Assembly (NCBI GenBank): GCA_950054255.1
Contig: CATLOR010000001.1
Coordinates: 310,001-374,000, forward strand
Length of the DNA: 64,000 nt
Reading direction: 5' to 3'
DNA from: an uncultured Rickettsiales bacterium
GTDB taxonomy: Bacteria; Pseudomonadota; Alphaproteobacteria; Micavibrionales; GCA-2720935
In this document: positions 54,870-62,252 of the stretch, piece after piece
How positions within the stretch are numbered: position 1 is the stretch's first letter
Layout: each line of letters starts with the position of its first letter
Notes under the pieces: generated by a model
What the model was told of the DNA's origin: nothing
The model's database searches: none
What the model saw: only the letters and a program-made list of their open reading frames with translations
Made by a program: the position numbers and the translations under genes

Positions 54870-55499
54870 ATGATGATAAATTTTGATAAAATTAAAATAT
54901 GTGTTCTTGCAATGATGTTAATTGCTGTGACCTCTATTCAACCCGTTTCTGCTGAAGATGTGATGAGTGATCCATGTCCTATTCCAGAAGAAAAAGCTGG
55001 TGAAAACCCTCTTGATTTAGCAGATGTTCAATCCGATATTGATATTTTGAAACTCTGTGTTGAGCGTGCCAATTTACTTAAAACGCTTAATAATCTTGTG
55101 AAAGATCCCAAAGAGGATATGGCGGAGCAAAAGCTGAAGACGTTGAATAATAAAACAAAGAAACTCGCAAATGATGATTTGTTTGAATTGCCTGATTTTA
55201 ATGAAGAAGAAACAGGCAATAAATTAACAGATAATATAGGCACGATGGTTAATGAAGATGGGTCGATGGCAGAACCTGTTAAACCTAAAAAGCAAGCAAA
55301 ACCAACGGAACCAACATTGGTAAATATCTTTGGAAATACAAAAACAGGGATTACTGCGGATGTAAAAACAACAGACGGGTTGCTAAAACGTGTTACTGTT
55401 GGTGACACAATTGAAAAAGGCATTGTTGTTAAAGAGATATCAACACAAGGTGTGGTAGTCTTAAAAGAAGGTAACGACCTTTATCTGAAATGGGAATAA
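54870..55499 (+). CDS. pilP: PilP-type pilus assembly protein
   Basis: 209 residues from the ATG at 54870, which has an AGG 4-5 nt upstream; an earlier in-frame ATG at 54831 lies within pilO and would add 13 residues. Signal/anchor helix ICVLAMMLIAVTSIQPVSA-ED. A charged helical linker leads to a C-terminal small beta domain (TDGLLKRVTVGDTIEKGIVVKEISTQGVVVLKEGNDLYLKW), the fold of PilP-family proteins that bind the secretin. Cys in the mature N-terminus (DPCPIPEE) and a second Cys (KLCVERA) could form a disulfide with help from the DsbC-like protein. Confidence 0.8.
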   Translation: MMINFDKIKICVLAMMLIAVTSIQPVSAEDVMSDPCPIPEEKAGENPLDLADVQSDIDILKLCVERANLLKTLNNLVKDPKEDMAEQKLKTLNNKTKKLANDDLFELPDFNEEETGNKLTDNIGTMVNEDGSMAEPVKPKKQAKPTEPTLVNIFGNTKTGITADVKTTDGLLKRVTVGDTIEKGIVVKEISTQGVVVLKEGNDLYLKWE

Positions 55500-55505
55500 G
55501 TTTTA

Positions 55506-57059
55506 ATGGCATTATTAGGAAACAAAAATACAAGAAAGTCGACATGGGATGAAACAATTCCATTAACCGTTGACGAGGGCCCTTTTGATAGGGGTGAAGA
55601 TTTGCGCTCTATTGCTGCTTATTTTGCAGATGGGCGTTTGCTTGTTTCTAAATCTCACTTAACAAACCCTCAAGTTTTAAGTCTTATTGCTGAGATTAAT
55701 ATGACGGATTACCCTGATCCGATCGTAAAGCCTGTTGATTTATCAGAAGTTCAAGGCTGTTATGATCGTTCAGGTAATTTTGGTGAAACAGCCGCAGGAC
55801 AAGATGATGCGCGTATGCGTCGTGACGTGCTTGACCTTGTTGCGCGTTGTGCCAAAAGAAGAACATCAGATATTCACGTATTAGTGGCTGAACAAAACAC
55901 AATTGTACGTGCGCGTATTGATGGATCAATGGAGCATATTTGTGAATGGCCTGCTGATTACGGTCATAATTTCTGTGCGGCGGCCTTTACAATGGCCGAT
56001 GCGGCGGATGTGAACTATCAGCCCTACGAATATCAAGGGGCGCGTGTTTCTAGTCGTAAGGATTTACAACTTCCTCCTGGGGTGATTTCTTTGCGTTTGC
56101 AATTTAACCCAACAACATTTAATGGGCGCGCGATGATTGTACGTATCCTTTATGGGGGTGCGGACGAAAATGCTGGGGATGTCGCTGGTCTCGGATTTAC
56201 ACCTGATCAGTTAGAAGATTTTACTTATATGCGTGCTAAGCCATTTGGGATTAATATCGTGGCTGGGCCAACAGGTCATGGTAAATCAACAACTCTACAA
56301 AGAAACATTGTCTCTATTTTACAAGAGTATAAATATAATATTGCGATTTACACAGTGGAAGATCCACCTGAATACCCTATTCCTGGTGCGGTACAGATGC
56401 CTGTTGTGAATGCGGCTACTGCGGAAGCCCGTGCGCGAGAATTTACAAAAGCGATTGCCGCTGCCCTGCGTTCTAACCCTGACCGTATTATGATCGGGGA
56501 GGTGCGTGACGCTGCTTCTGCTCAGCTCGCCTTTGAGGCGGCGATGACGGGTCACCAAGTATGGACAACGCTTCACTCGAATGATGCGATTACAATTCCT
56601 TTCCGTTTACGTGACTTAGAAGTAGAGCATTATAAACTGGCTGATCCAACACTTCTAACAGGTCTGGTATCACAACGTCTTGCGCGTAAATTATGCCCGA
56701 ATTGTTGTCATATGCCAGAAATTGATGAAATTCCATATGATCTACAAGCACGTATGGAAGCTTTTAGTATCGCTTTTGATTCCCTTAGAACACATAATCC
56801 GAATGGATGTGAAGTTTGTGGTGTGGGTAATGGATATGCGGGTCGTACGGTTGTCGCGGAAGTTATTGTTCCAGATGCTGGCTTCATGGAGCTTGTTAAA
56901 GAAGATAAAAAATGGGAAGCAGAGCGCTATTGGCTGACACAGTTAAATGGCCGTAACATGATGGAGAATATGGCCGAGCTTATTGGGCGCGGTGTTGTTG
57001 ATCCAAAAGATGCTGAACGTATTATGGGGCCATTAGCTCTACCAAATAGAGGGGGCTAA
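55506..57059 (+). CDS. pilQ: PilQ-type pilus assembly ATPase
   Basis: 517 residues of the GspE/PilB/PilQ class. Walker A reads GPTGHGKST (about residues 254-262) with His in place of the usual Ser. The Asp box is YTVEDPPEYPI, Walker B is DRIMIGEVRDAAS, and the His box is GHQVWTTLHSNDA. Two Cys pairs (CPNC, CEVC, about residues 398-440) form the zinc domain typical of extension ATPases. It should power pilus polymerisation at the inner membrane with PilR. It begins 6 bp after pilP and ends 8 bp before pilR. Confidence 0.9.
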   Translation: MALLGNKNTRKSTWDETIPLTVDEGPFDRGEDLRSIAAYFADGRLLVSKSHLTNPQVLSLIAEINMTDYPDPIVKPVDLSEVQGCYDRSGNFGETAAGQDDARMRRDVLDLVARCAKRRTSDIHVLVAEQNTIVRARIDGSMEHICEWPADYGHNFCAAAFTMADAADVNYQPYEYQGARVSSRKDLQLPPGVISLRLQFNPTTFNGRAMIVRILYGGADENAGDVAGLGFTPDQLEDFTYMRAKPFGINIVAGPTGHGKSTTLQRNIVSILQEYKYNIAIYTVEDPPEYPIPGAVQMPVVNAATAEARAREFTKAIAAALRSNPDRIMIGEVRDAASAQLAFEAAMTGHQVWTTLHSNDAITIPFRLRDLEVEHYKLADPTLLTGLVSQRLARKLCPNCCHMPEIDEIPYDLQARMEAFSIAFDSLRTHNPNGCEVCGVGNGYAGRTVVAEVIVPDAGFMELVKEDKKWEAERYWLTQLNGRNMMENMAELIGRGVVDPKDAERIMGPLALPNRGG

Positions 57060-57067
57060 GAGATCTT

Positions 57068-58135
57068 ATGGCAGCTGGCGGTTTTTTTATTTTTGCAGCC
57101 AAATTTGAATTTAACGCAGAAACGCGGATGAAATTCTATAATAAAATGGCACAATTGATGAATAATGGTGTGTCATTGAATGTTGCCCTACATCAGGTGG
57201 CAACAATTGGTAAAAAAGATAAAGGATCTGTTCTTCCTAAATTATTCTTATTGTGGAAAAAACAAGTCACCAATGGTATGAACCTTGGTTACTGTATGGC
57301 ACCTTATATTCCAACAGCCGAGGCGATGTTGATTGAAACAGGGGCAAACTCTGGACAGCTTGCGAAATCAATGATGGATGCTTATGAATCTGTTGAACAG
57401 CAAGGACGTGTTAAAAAAGCAATTATTTCAAATGGGTCTTACCCTGTATTACTTCTTTGTGTGTTATTAGCCGCCATGTTCCTCACATCATATGAGGTTA
57501 TTCCAACATTTGCGAATGTATTACCTGTGAATGAATGGACAGGTGTGTCTTATGGTGTTGCGCGTGCAGCCTTTTTCTTTAAAGATTGGTCTGTTGTTAT
57601 TTTAGGGCTCTTAGCCATGGTCTTTATTATCATTGGCTTTTCTCTTCCTAGATGGACGAGCCAAGCACGTATTAAATTTGATAATGTGTTTCCGTGGAAC
57701 ATTTATCGTATGTGGCAGGGTTCTGCTTTCTTATTATCTGTTGCTTCTTTAATGTCTGCTGGTGTGAAATTAGACGAGGTATCATTAAACCGTATTGCTA
57801 GAAAAGCCGATCCTTATTTAGCGCAAAGGATTCGCGCCGTTCGTAAGTGGATTTTATCAGGGGTGAACTTTGGGGAAGCGCTTCATAAAACGGGCTATAA
57901 TTTCCCAGATGAGGAGCTTATTGCAGATTTGCGTGTTTATGCAACGCTTAAAGGATTCGAACAAAATCTAGTGAATGTTACACGTGAGTGGGTGACTTCT
58001 ATTGAAGAAAAAGTAACGGCCTATATGAAGATTGTGAACTTTGTTACTCTTGTTCTAATCGCAATTGTTATTGGGATGTTAATTTCGGCACTCTTTGGTG
58101 TGGTTCAACAAATCCAAACATCTGCTCAAGTTTAA
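57068..58135 (+). CDS. pilR: PilR-type inner-membrane platform protein (type II secretion F family)
   Basis: 355 residues. Two copies of the GspF-type helical domain: one near 20-120 (KMAQLMNNGVSLNVALHQ...MLIETGANSGQLAKSMMDAYESVE) and one near 220-310. Three or four membrane helices are present (YPVLLLCVLLAAMFLTSYE, WSVVILGLLAMVFIIIGF and a C-terminal FVTLVLIAIVIGMLISALFGVV). It recruits the PilQ motor and holds the growing pilus. No prepilin (PilS), prepilin peptidase (PilU) or adhesin (PilV) gene follows; the next gene is ribF. Confidence 0.87.
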   Translation: MAAGGFFIFAAKFEFNAETRMKFYNKMAQLMNNGVSLNVALHQVATIGKKDKGSVLPKLFLLWKKQVTNGMNLGYCMAPYIPTAEAMLIETGANSGQLAKSMMDAYESVEQQGRVKKAIISNGSYPVLLLCVLLAAMFLTSYEVIPTFANVLPVNEWTGVSYGVARAAFFFKDWSVVILGLLAMVFIIIGFSLPRWTSQARIKFDNVFPWNIYRMWQGSAFLLSVASLMSAGVKLDEVSLNRIARKADPYLAQRIRAVRKWILSGVNFGEALHKTGYNFPDEELIADLRVYATLKGFEQNLVNVTREWVTSIEEKVTAYMKIVNFVTLVLIAIVIGMLISALFGVVQQIQTSAQV

Positions 58136-58267
58136 TTCCTCTTATATATTTGCAAAATAAAACTGCATATTGCGAAGCTGGTATGGCTATTAAGATATTT
58201 TTTGTAATAAAAAGATAATCAGTACGCAGTAAATAGAATATAATTTCAAAAAAACAAGAATTTAATT

Positions 58268-58388
58268 TGGCACGCCTTTTGTAATAGATAGAGATGTGTG
58301 TGTAAATATGCTTTTTAAAAAGCATCCTTAAAAAACAAAACTTATGTTCCTTCTGTCCCCTCGCGGCGCCTGATCCCCTCAGGCGCCG
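58268..58388 (+). ncRNA. Non-coding stretch with sigma-54-like promoter and two hairpins; possible small RNA
   Basis: The 306-bp gap 58136-58441 has no plausible gene. TGGCACG-N4-TTGTA (58268-58283) matches the sigma-54 consensus except T for C at -12. Downstream lies an 18-bp perfect palindrome ATGCTTTTTAAAAAGCAT (58308-58325). Then a 10-bp perfect GC-rich stem follows, CGGCGCCTGA/TCAGGCGCCG (58364-58388), with loop TCCCC. TCCCCTC occurs twice, once in that loop. A transcript from about 58295 to 58390 would be a structured small RNA with an anti-Shine-Dalgarno-like loop. No U-tract follows the last stem, so it may instead be a processing or RNA-end hairpin of the pil operon. Confidence 0.35.
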
Positions 58389-58441
58389 TATCTAATTATT
58401 CCTTTACAAACAGAGCGTTATTCGATACTTAATCTTAAGAA

Positions 58442-59392
58442 ATGGAAAAAATTACATCATGGAAAGATCACGCACCAAATTTAAAGGGATGCGTTGTAAC
58501 TATTGGAAACTTTGATGGTTTTCATAAAGGACATCAGACATTATTAAAGCATGTTGTAAAGAAGGCAAAAGAAGAGGGGTTAAGGGCAGCTCTTTTATCC
58601 TTTTCTCCGCATCCAAGACAGTTTTTTCAAGTCAACCAAGACCCTTTTCATCTTATTTCACCAGAACATGCAGATCGTTTGCTAAATACTTTTGAGATTG
58701 ATCAATATTATAAATTAGAATTTGATAAAGCCTTTTCGAAATTATCCGCCATAGAATTTATAGAGCTTATTTTAATCAAGACCTTAAATGTGAAATATAT
58801 TTTTGTGGGATCTGATTTTAGATTTGGGAATAACCGAGAAGGCGATATTCATTTATTAAAAGAATATGGCTTAAAAAAAGGATTTGAGGTTGAAACAATT
58901 GAACCGATTAGAGATGAGCACAATTATGTGATTTCCTCAACAAGCATAAGAGAAGCTTTGCATGAGGGAGATTTGGATCGAGCCAATCATCTTTTAGATT
59001 GGCCGAAGGATTTGTTGTGGGAAATAGAGGGCAAGGTTATCCATGGTGATAAACGTGGACGAGAGATCGGTTATCCGACGGCAAATATGAAGACAGGCGA
59101 TTATTTATACCCTAAATATGGTGTCTATGCGGTACGCGTTGCGCTTAATGATGATTCAATGACACCAATATGGTGTCATGGTGTCGCAAATTTTGGTATA
59201 CGCCCGATGTTTGAAGTTCCAACACCTTTACTCGAAACATATATATTTGATTTTGATGAAGAGATATATGATCAAAATATGCGTGTACAATTTGTATCGT
59301 ATTTACGTGGTGAAAAGAATTTTTCAGATATAGAAACGCTTATAAAACAAATAGATCAAGATTGTTTAGATGCGAAAGAGTGCTTGAATTGA
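58442..59392 (+). CDS. ribF: Bifunctional riboflavin kinase/FAD synthetase
   Basis: 316 residues. FAD synthetase domain: TIGNFDGFHKGHQTLL (HxGH-type nucleotidyl transfer), FVGSDFRFGNNREGD, and ISSTSIREAL. Kinase domain: GKVIHGDKRGREIGYPTANM and YGVYAVRV...GVANFGIRP...LETYIFDFD. It makes FMN and then FAD. The family is often next to ileS, but here the neighbour is pgi. Confidence 0.95.
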   Translation: MEKITSWKDHAPNLKGCVVTIGNFDGFHKGHQTLLKHVVKKAKEEGLRAALLSFSPHPRQFFQVNQDPFHLISPEHADRLLNTFEIDQYYKLEFDKAFSKLSAIEFIELILIKTLNVKYIFVGSDFRFGNNREGDIHLLKEYGLKKGFEVETIEPIRDEHNYVISSTSIREALHEGDLDRANHLLDWPKDLLWEIEGKVIHGDKRGREIGYPTANMKTGDYLYPKYGVYAVRVALNDDSMTPIWCHGVANFGIRPMFEVPTPLLETYIFDFDEEIYDQNMRVQFVSYLRGEKNFSDIETLIKQIDQDCLDAKECLN

Positions 59393-59420
59393 GTGCTAGA
59401 AACGCGTAAAAATAATCTGT

Positions 59421-60848
59421 ATGGAAGCGTCAAAAAACAAAAATCATTACATTACAGAGCAAGGTCTTTTAGTTGATTTCTCAAAACATTCTTTTTTTGA
59501 GAGAAAAGAAGATTTCTCTCTATCTGATGACCAAGAAACAGTTATAAAAGCAGGAATTGAAGACTTATTTAAAGGCGCTATTTTGAATAAGAGTGAAAAT
59601 AGACAAGTTCTACACCCCTTGTTGCGCGCTTCAAACCTTGATTCTGTTGAACCAGATTTACAAGAAAAATGGCTTACTTTTCAATCCCATCTTGATGAGA
59701 TGGCGGTCTGGAGTCAAAAGATAAAAGATCATGAGTTTCTAGGGGCAACAGGAAAGCCTATAAAACAAATTGTTCATATTGGTATTGGGGGTTCTGATTT
59801 AGGCCCAAAATTAGTTTATGATTATTTTTCTGCTTTTAAAGAATCTGATTTAGAGATCCATTTTGTGTCAAATATAGATCCCTTAGATTGGCATTTATTA
59901 AGAAGAAAAATTGATTTAGAACAGACATTATTTGTAGTTGTTTCAAAAAGCTTTTCAACATTAGAAACGGCTGAAAATGCAAAGATAGCTAAGCATTTAT
60001 TAAAAGAATCACAAATTGGCGATGCTTGGGCCCATCATTTTATTGCAATTAGTTCGAATACAGAAAAAGCCAAGGAGTTTGGTATAAACCCCTCTCATAT
60101 TCTGCCTCTTGATGAAGCAATAGGCGGGCGGTTTAGTGTTTGGTCGACAGTATCTCTCTCTCTTGTTCTTGGTTTTGGAATAGATATGTTTAAGGAGTTT
60201 TTGCTTGGAGCGGAAGCAATGGATAGACATTTCAAAACACAGCCTCTATCACAAAATATCCCCGTTATGATGGCTGTCTTAGATGATTACTATCGTAATA
60301 CAGAAAATATTCCAGCGCTCTCAGTTATGCCTTATAGCTCTTTACTGCGCCACTTATGTGGTTATTTACAGCAACTCTCTATGGAGAGTAATGGTAAGTC
60401 GGTTACAATCGATAATAAACCAGCTACAAAAAAGACAGGGCCTATTATTTTTGGTCAAATTGGTACAGATGCACAGCATATGTATGCACAGTGGCTCCAC
60501 CAAGGTACCGATATTATTCCAACTGATTTTATTGGTTTTAAAGAATCTCTTGCTGAATATGGGGATCATCAAGCGCTTTTATTATCTAATATGCAAGCGC
60601 AAGCAGAAGCTCTTTATATTGGCGAAGAAAATAAGGATGAGCCTTATCGTCATTTCTCAGGAGGAAGACCCTCAACAACACTTCTCTTTGATAAAGTATC
60701 TGTATTTAATCTGGGGATGTTATTAGCATGTTATGAGCATCGTATATATGCACAGTCTTTATTGTGGCACATAAATGCTTTTGATCAATGGGGTGTTGAG
60801 TTAGGAAAAAAAGTCGCAAGACGTATTTATGAGAAAAATAATAATTAA
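59421..60848 (+). CDS. pgi: Glucose-6-phosphate isomerase
   Basis: 475 residues, somewhat shorter than the E. coli enzyme (about 550). Signatures: IGIGGSDLGPKLVYD, SKSFSTLETAENA, the DEAIGGRFSVWSTVSL segment that matches the family signature, the active-site Glu in LQQLSMESNGK, and WHINAFDQWGVELGK. It interconverts glucose-6-P and fructose-6-P, the latter being the GlmS substrate. The start is an ATG 28 bp after ribF. Confidence 0.95.
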   Translation: MEASKNKNHYITEQGLLVDFSKHSFFERKEDFSLSDDQETVIKAGIEDLFKGAILNKSENRQVLHPLLRASNLDSVEPDLQEKWLTFQSHLDEMAVWSQKIKDHEFLGATGKPIKQIVHIGIGGSDLGPKLVYDYFSAFKESDLEIHFVSNIDPLDWHLLRRKIDLEQTLFVVVSKSFSTLETAENAKIAKHLLKESQIGDAWAHHFIAISSNTEKAKEFGINPSHILPLDEAIGGRFSVWSTVSLSLVLGFGIDMFKEFLLGAEAMDRHFKTQPLSQNIPVMMAVLDDYYRNTENIPALSVMPYSSLLRHLCGYLQQLSMESNGKSVTIDNKPATKKTGPIIFGQIGTDAQHMYAQWLHQGTDIIPTDFIGFKESLAEYGDHQALLLSNMQAQAEALYIGEENKDEPYRHFSGGRPSTTLLFDKVSVFNLGMLLACYEHRIYAQSLLWHINAFDQWGVELGKKVARRIYEKNNN

Positions 60849-60937
60849 GGAAAACTTGTTAGTAAATGATTAGCGGTCTTATAGTATAGTGTAGTGTGTG
60901 ACAAAGTCTGTCAAAAGGTTAAGAAACGAACGATTTC

Positions 60938-62233
60938 ATGAAAAAGATAAAACAAAAAGCATTAAATGAGATTATAAAAAAGCATGAGCAATTCTGTGCG
61001 GGTCGTATGGGAGGCGCGCGTGCTGTTTTACAATTTCATGATTTATCTGGCCTTGACCTGAGTAATAAAGATTTATCACAAGCCGATTTAACAGGCGCGC
61101 TTATGATAGAAACAAATCTTGCAGGGACTAAGTTTGATAGCGCTGTGATGTTTGCATGTGATTTGCGCTATGCAAATTTAAGGGGCGCATCGTTTTTTAA
61201 AGCCGATTTAAGAGGGGCGCGTCTAGATTGTGCAGACTTAACGGGCGCGAATTTAACAAAAGCAGATTTACGTGTTGGACAAGTTTATCAACACAATATG
61301 AAAGAGACATTTATTGTTAATGGTCGTAAGTTAGAAAGCTCTGAAACAGGCTATGCAAATTTCTCGGGAGCAAATTTAACAGGCGCTCAACTATCTGGAT
61401 CAGTTGCCATGAATGCGAACTTCACGGATGCTGTTTTAAAAGAAGCTTCGATTACAGATGCAGATTTAAGAAATGCTCTCTTTTTAGGGGCAAATCTAGA
61501 ATCGATTAATTTAAGTGGCGCGGATTTACGTGGCGCCAATTTAGAAAAAGCGATCATGATTAATAGTGTTATGGAGTTCGTTGAAACGAGCGGCGCAAAT
61601 TTCTCAAACATCACAAAAGAACATGATGAAAAAGCCAAACAGCTATACACAGATACAGAATTAGAAGATAAAATTAAGCAACATGATCTTTGGGTTCAAA
61701 CAGCAGGCGCACAAGGCGCGATGTTAATGTTAGATGGATTCGACCTTCGTTTTGTTGATAATGTTAAGGGAAAGCTTTTAACTGCGGCGCGTATGTTAAA
61801 TTGTAAATTCTTACAAAAAGACCTCCAAGGAGCAGAATTTCAGAATGCAACTTTAATTGGAGCAGATTTTCGTTATTGTAACTTGGATAATGCAGATTTT
61901 CGAGGGGCAAATATCGCTGGTGCTAATTTTTCCAGAGCGACATTACGCAATGCTAATTTTGATGCTTTGTTGATCCAGAAACAAGGCGCTGAGCCAAAAG
62001 CAGTTCCAGCACAGGCAACAGGCACAAATTTCCGTTATGCAGATCTTCATGGTGCGTCCATGAAGGGATCGGTTCTAACTGAAGCTGATTTTAAGGGCGC
62101 AGATGTAACGGGTGTTAATTTCTCATACAGTAATTTATCAAGTTCCGATTTTGATATGGCGCGCCTTCAAGGCGCCGTTTTTGATGAAGCAATTACTGTT
62201 GGAAGCACTTTAGCTGTTGCAATTGAAGGGTGA
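60938..62233 (+). CDS. Pentapeptide-repeat protein
   Basis: 431 residues. After an N-terminal helix, runs of A(D/N)LXX-type pentapeptides (DLSQADLTGALM..., ADLRGARLDCADLTGANLTKADL) form right-handed quadrilateral beta helices. Two blocks (about 30-210 and 275-430) are separated by a helical linker with ITKEHDEKAKQLYTDTELEDKIKQHDLW. No signal peptide. Function unknown; some relatives mimic DNA or protect gyrase, but nothing here points to that. Its place just before mutL has no evident meaning. Confidence 0.85.
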   Translation: MKKIKQKALNEIIKKHEQFCAGRMGGARAVLQFHDLSGLDLSNKDLSQADLTGALMIETNLAGTKFDSAVMFACDLRYANLRGASFFKADLRGARLDCADLTGANLTKADLRVGQVYQHNMKETFIVNGRKLESSETGYANFSGANLTGAQLSGSVAMNANFTDAVLKEASITDADLRNALFLGANLESINLSGADLRGANLEKAIMINSVMEFVETSGANFSNITKEHDEKAKQLYTDTELEDKIKQHDLWVQTAGAQGAMLMLDGFDLRFVDNVKGKLLTAARMLNCKFLQKDLQGAEFQNATLIGADFRYCNLDNADFRGANIAGANFSRATLRNANFDALLIQKQGAEPKAVPAQATGTNFRYADLHGASMKGSVLTEADFKGADVTGVNFSYSNLSSSDFDMARLQGAVFDEAITVGSTLAVAIEG

Positions 62234-62252
62234 GCTAGATACTCTGCTTCTT

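Noticed and set aside
58068..58325. Minus-strand 85-residue frame after pilR
   Set aside because: It overlaps pilR, has no ribosome-binding site and an unnatural Ile/Tyr/Lys-rich composition from A+T-rich DNA.
60938..62233. Pentapeptide-repeat protein as a quinolone-resistance (Qnr-like) protein
   Set aside because: It is twice the size of Qnr, has two repeat blocks and lacks the Qnr loops. No resistance role can be supported.
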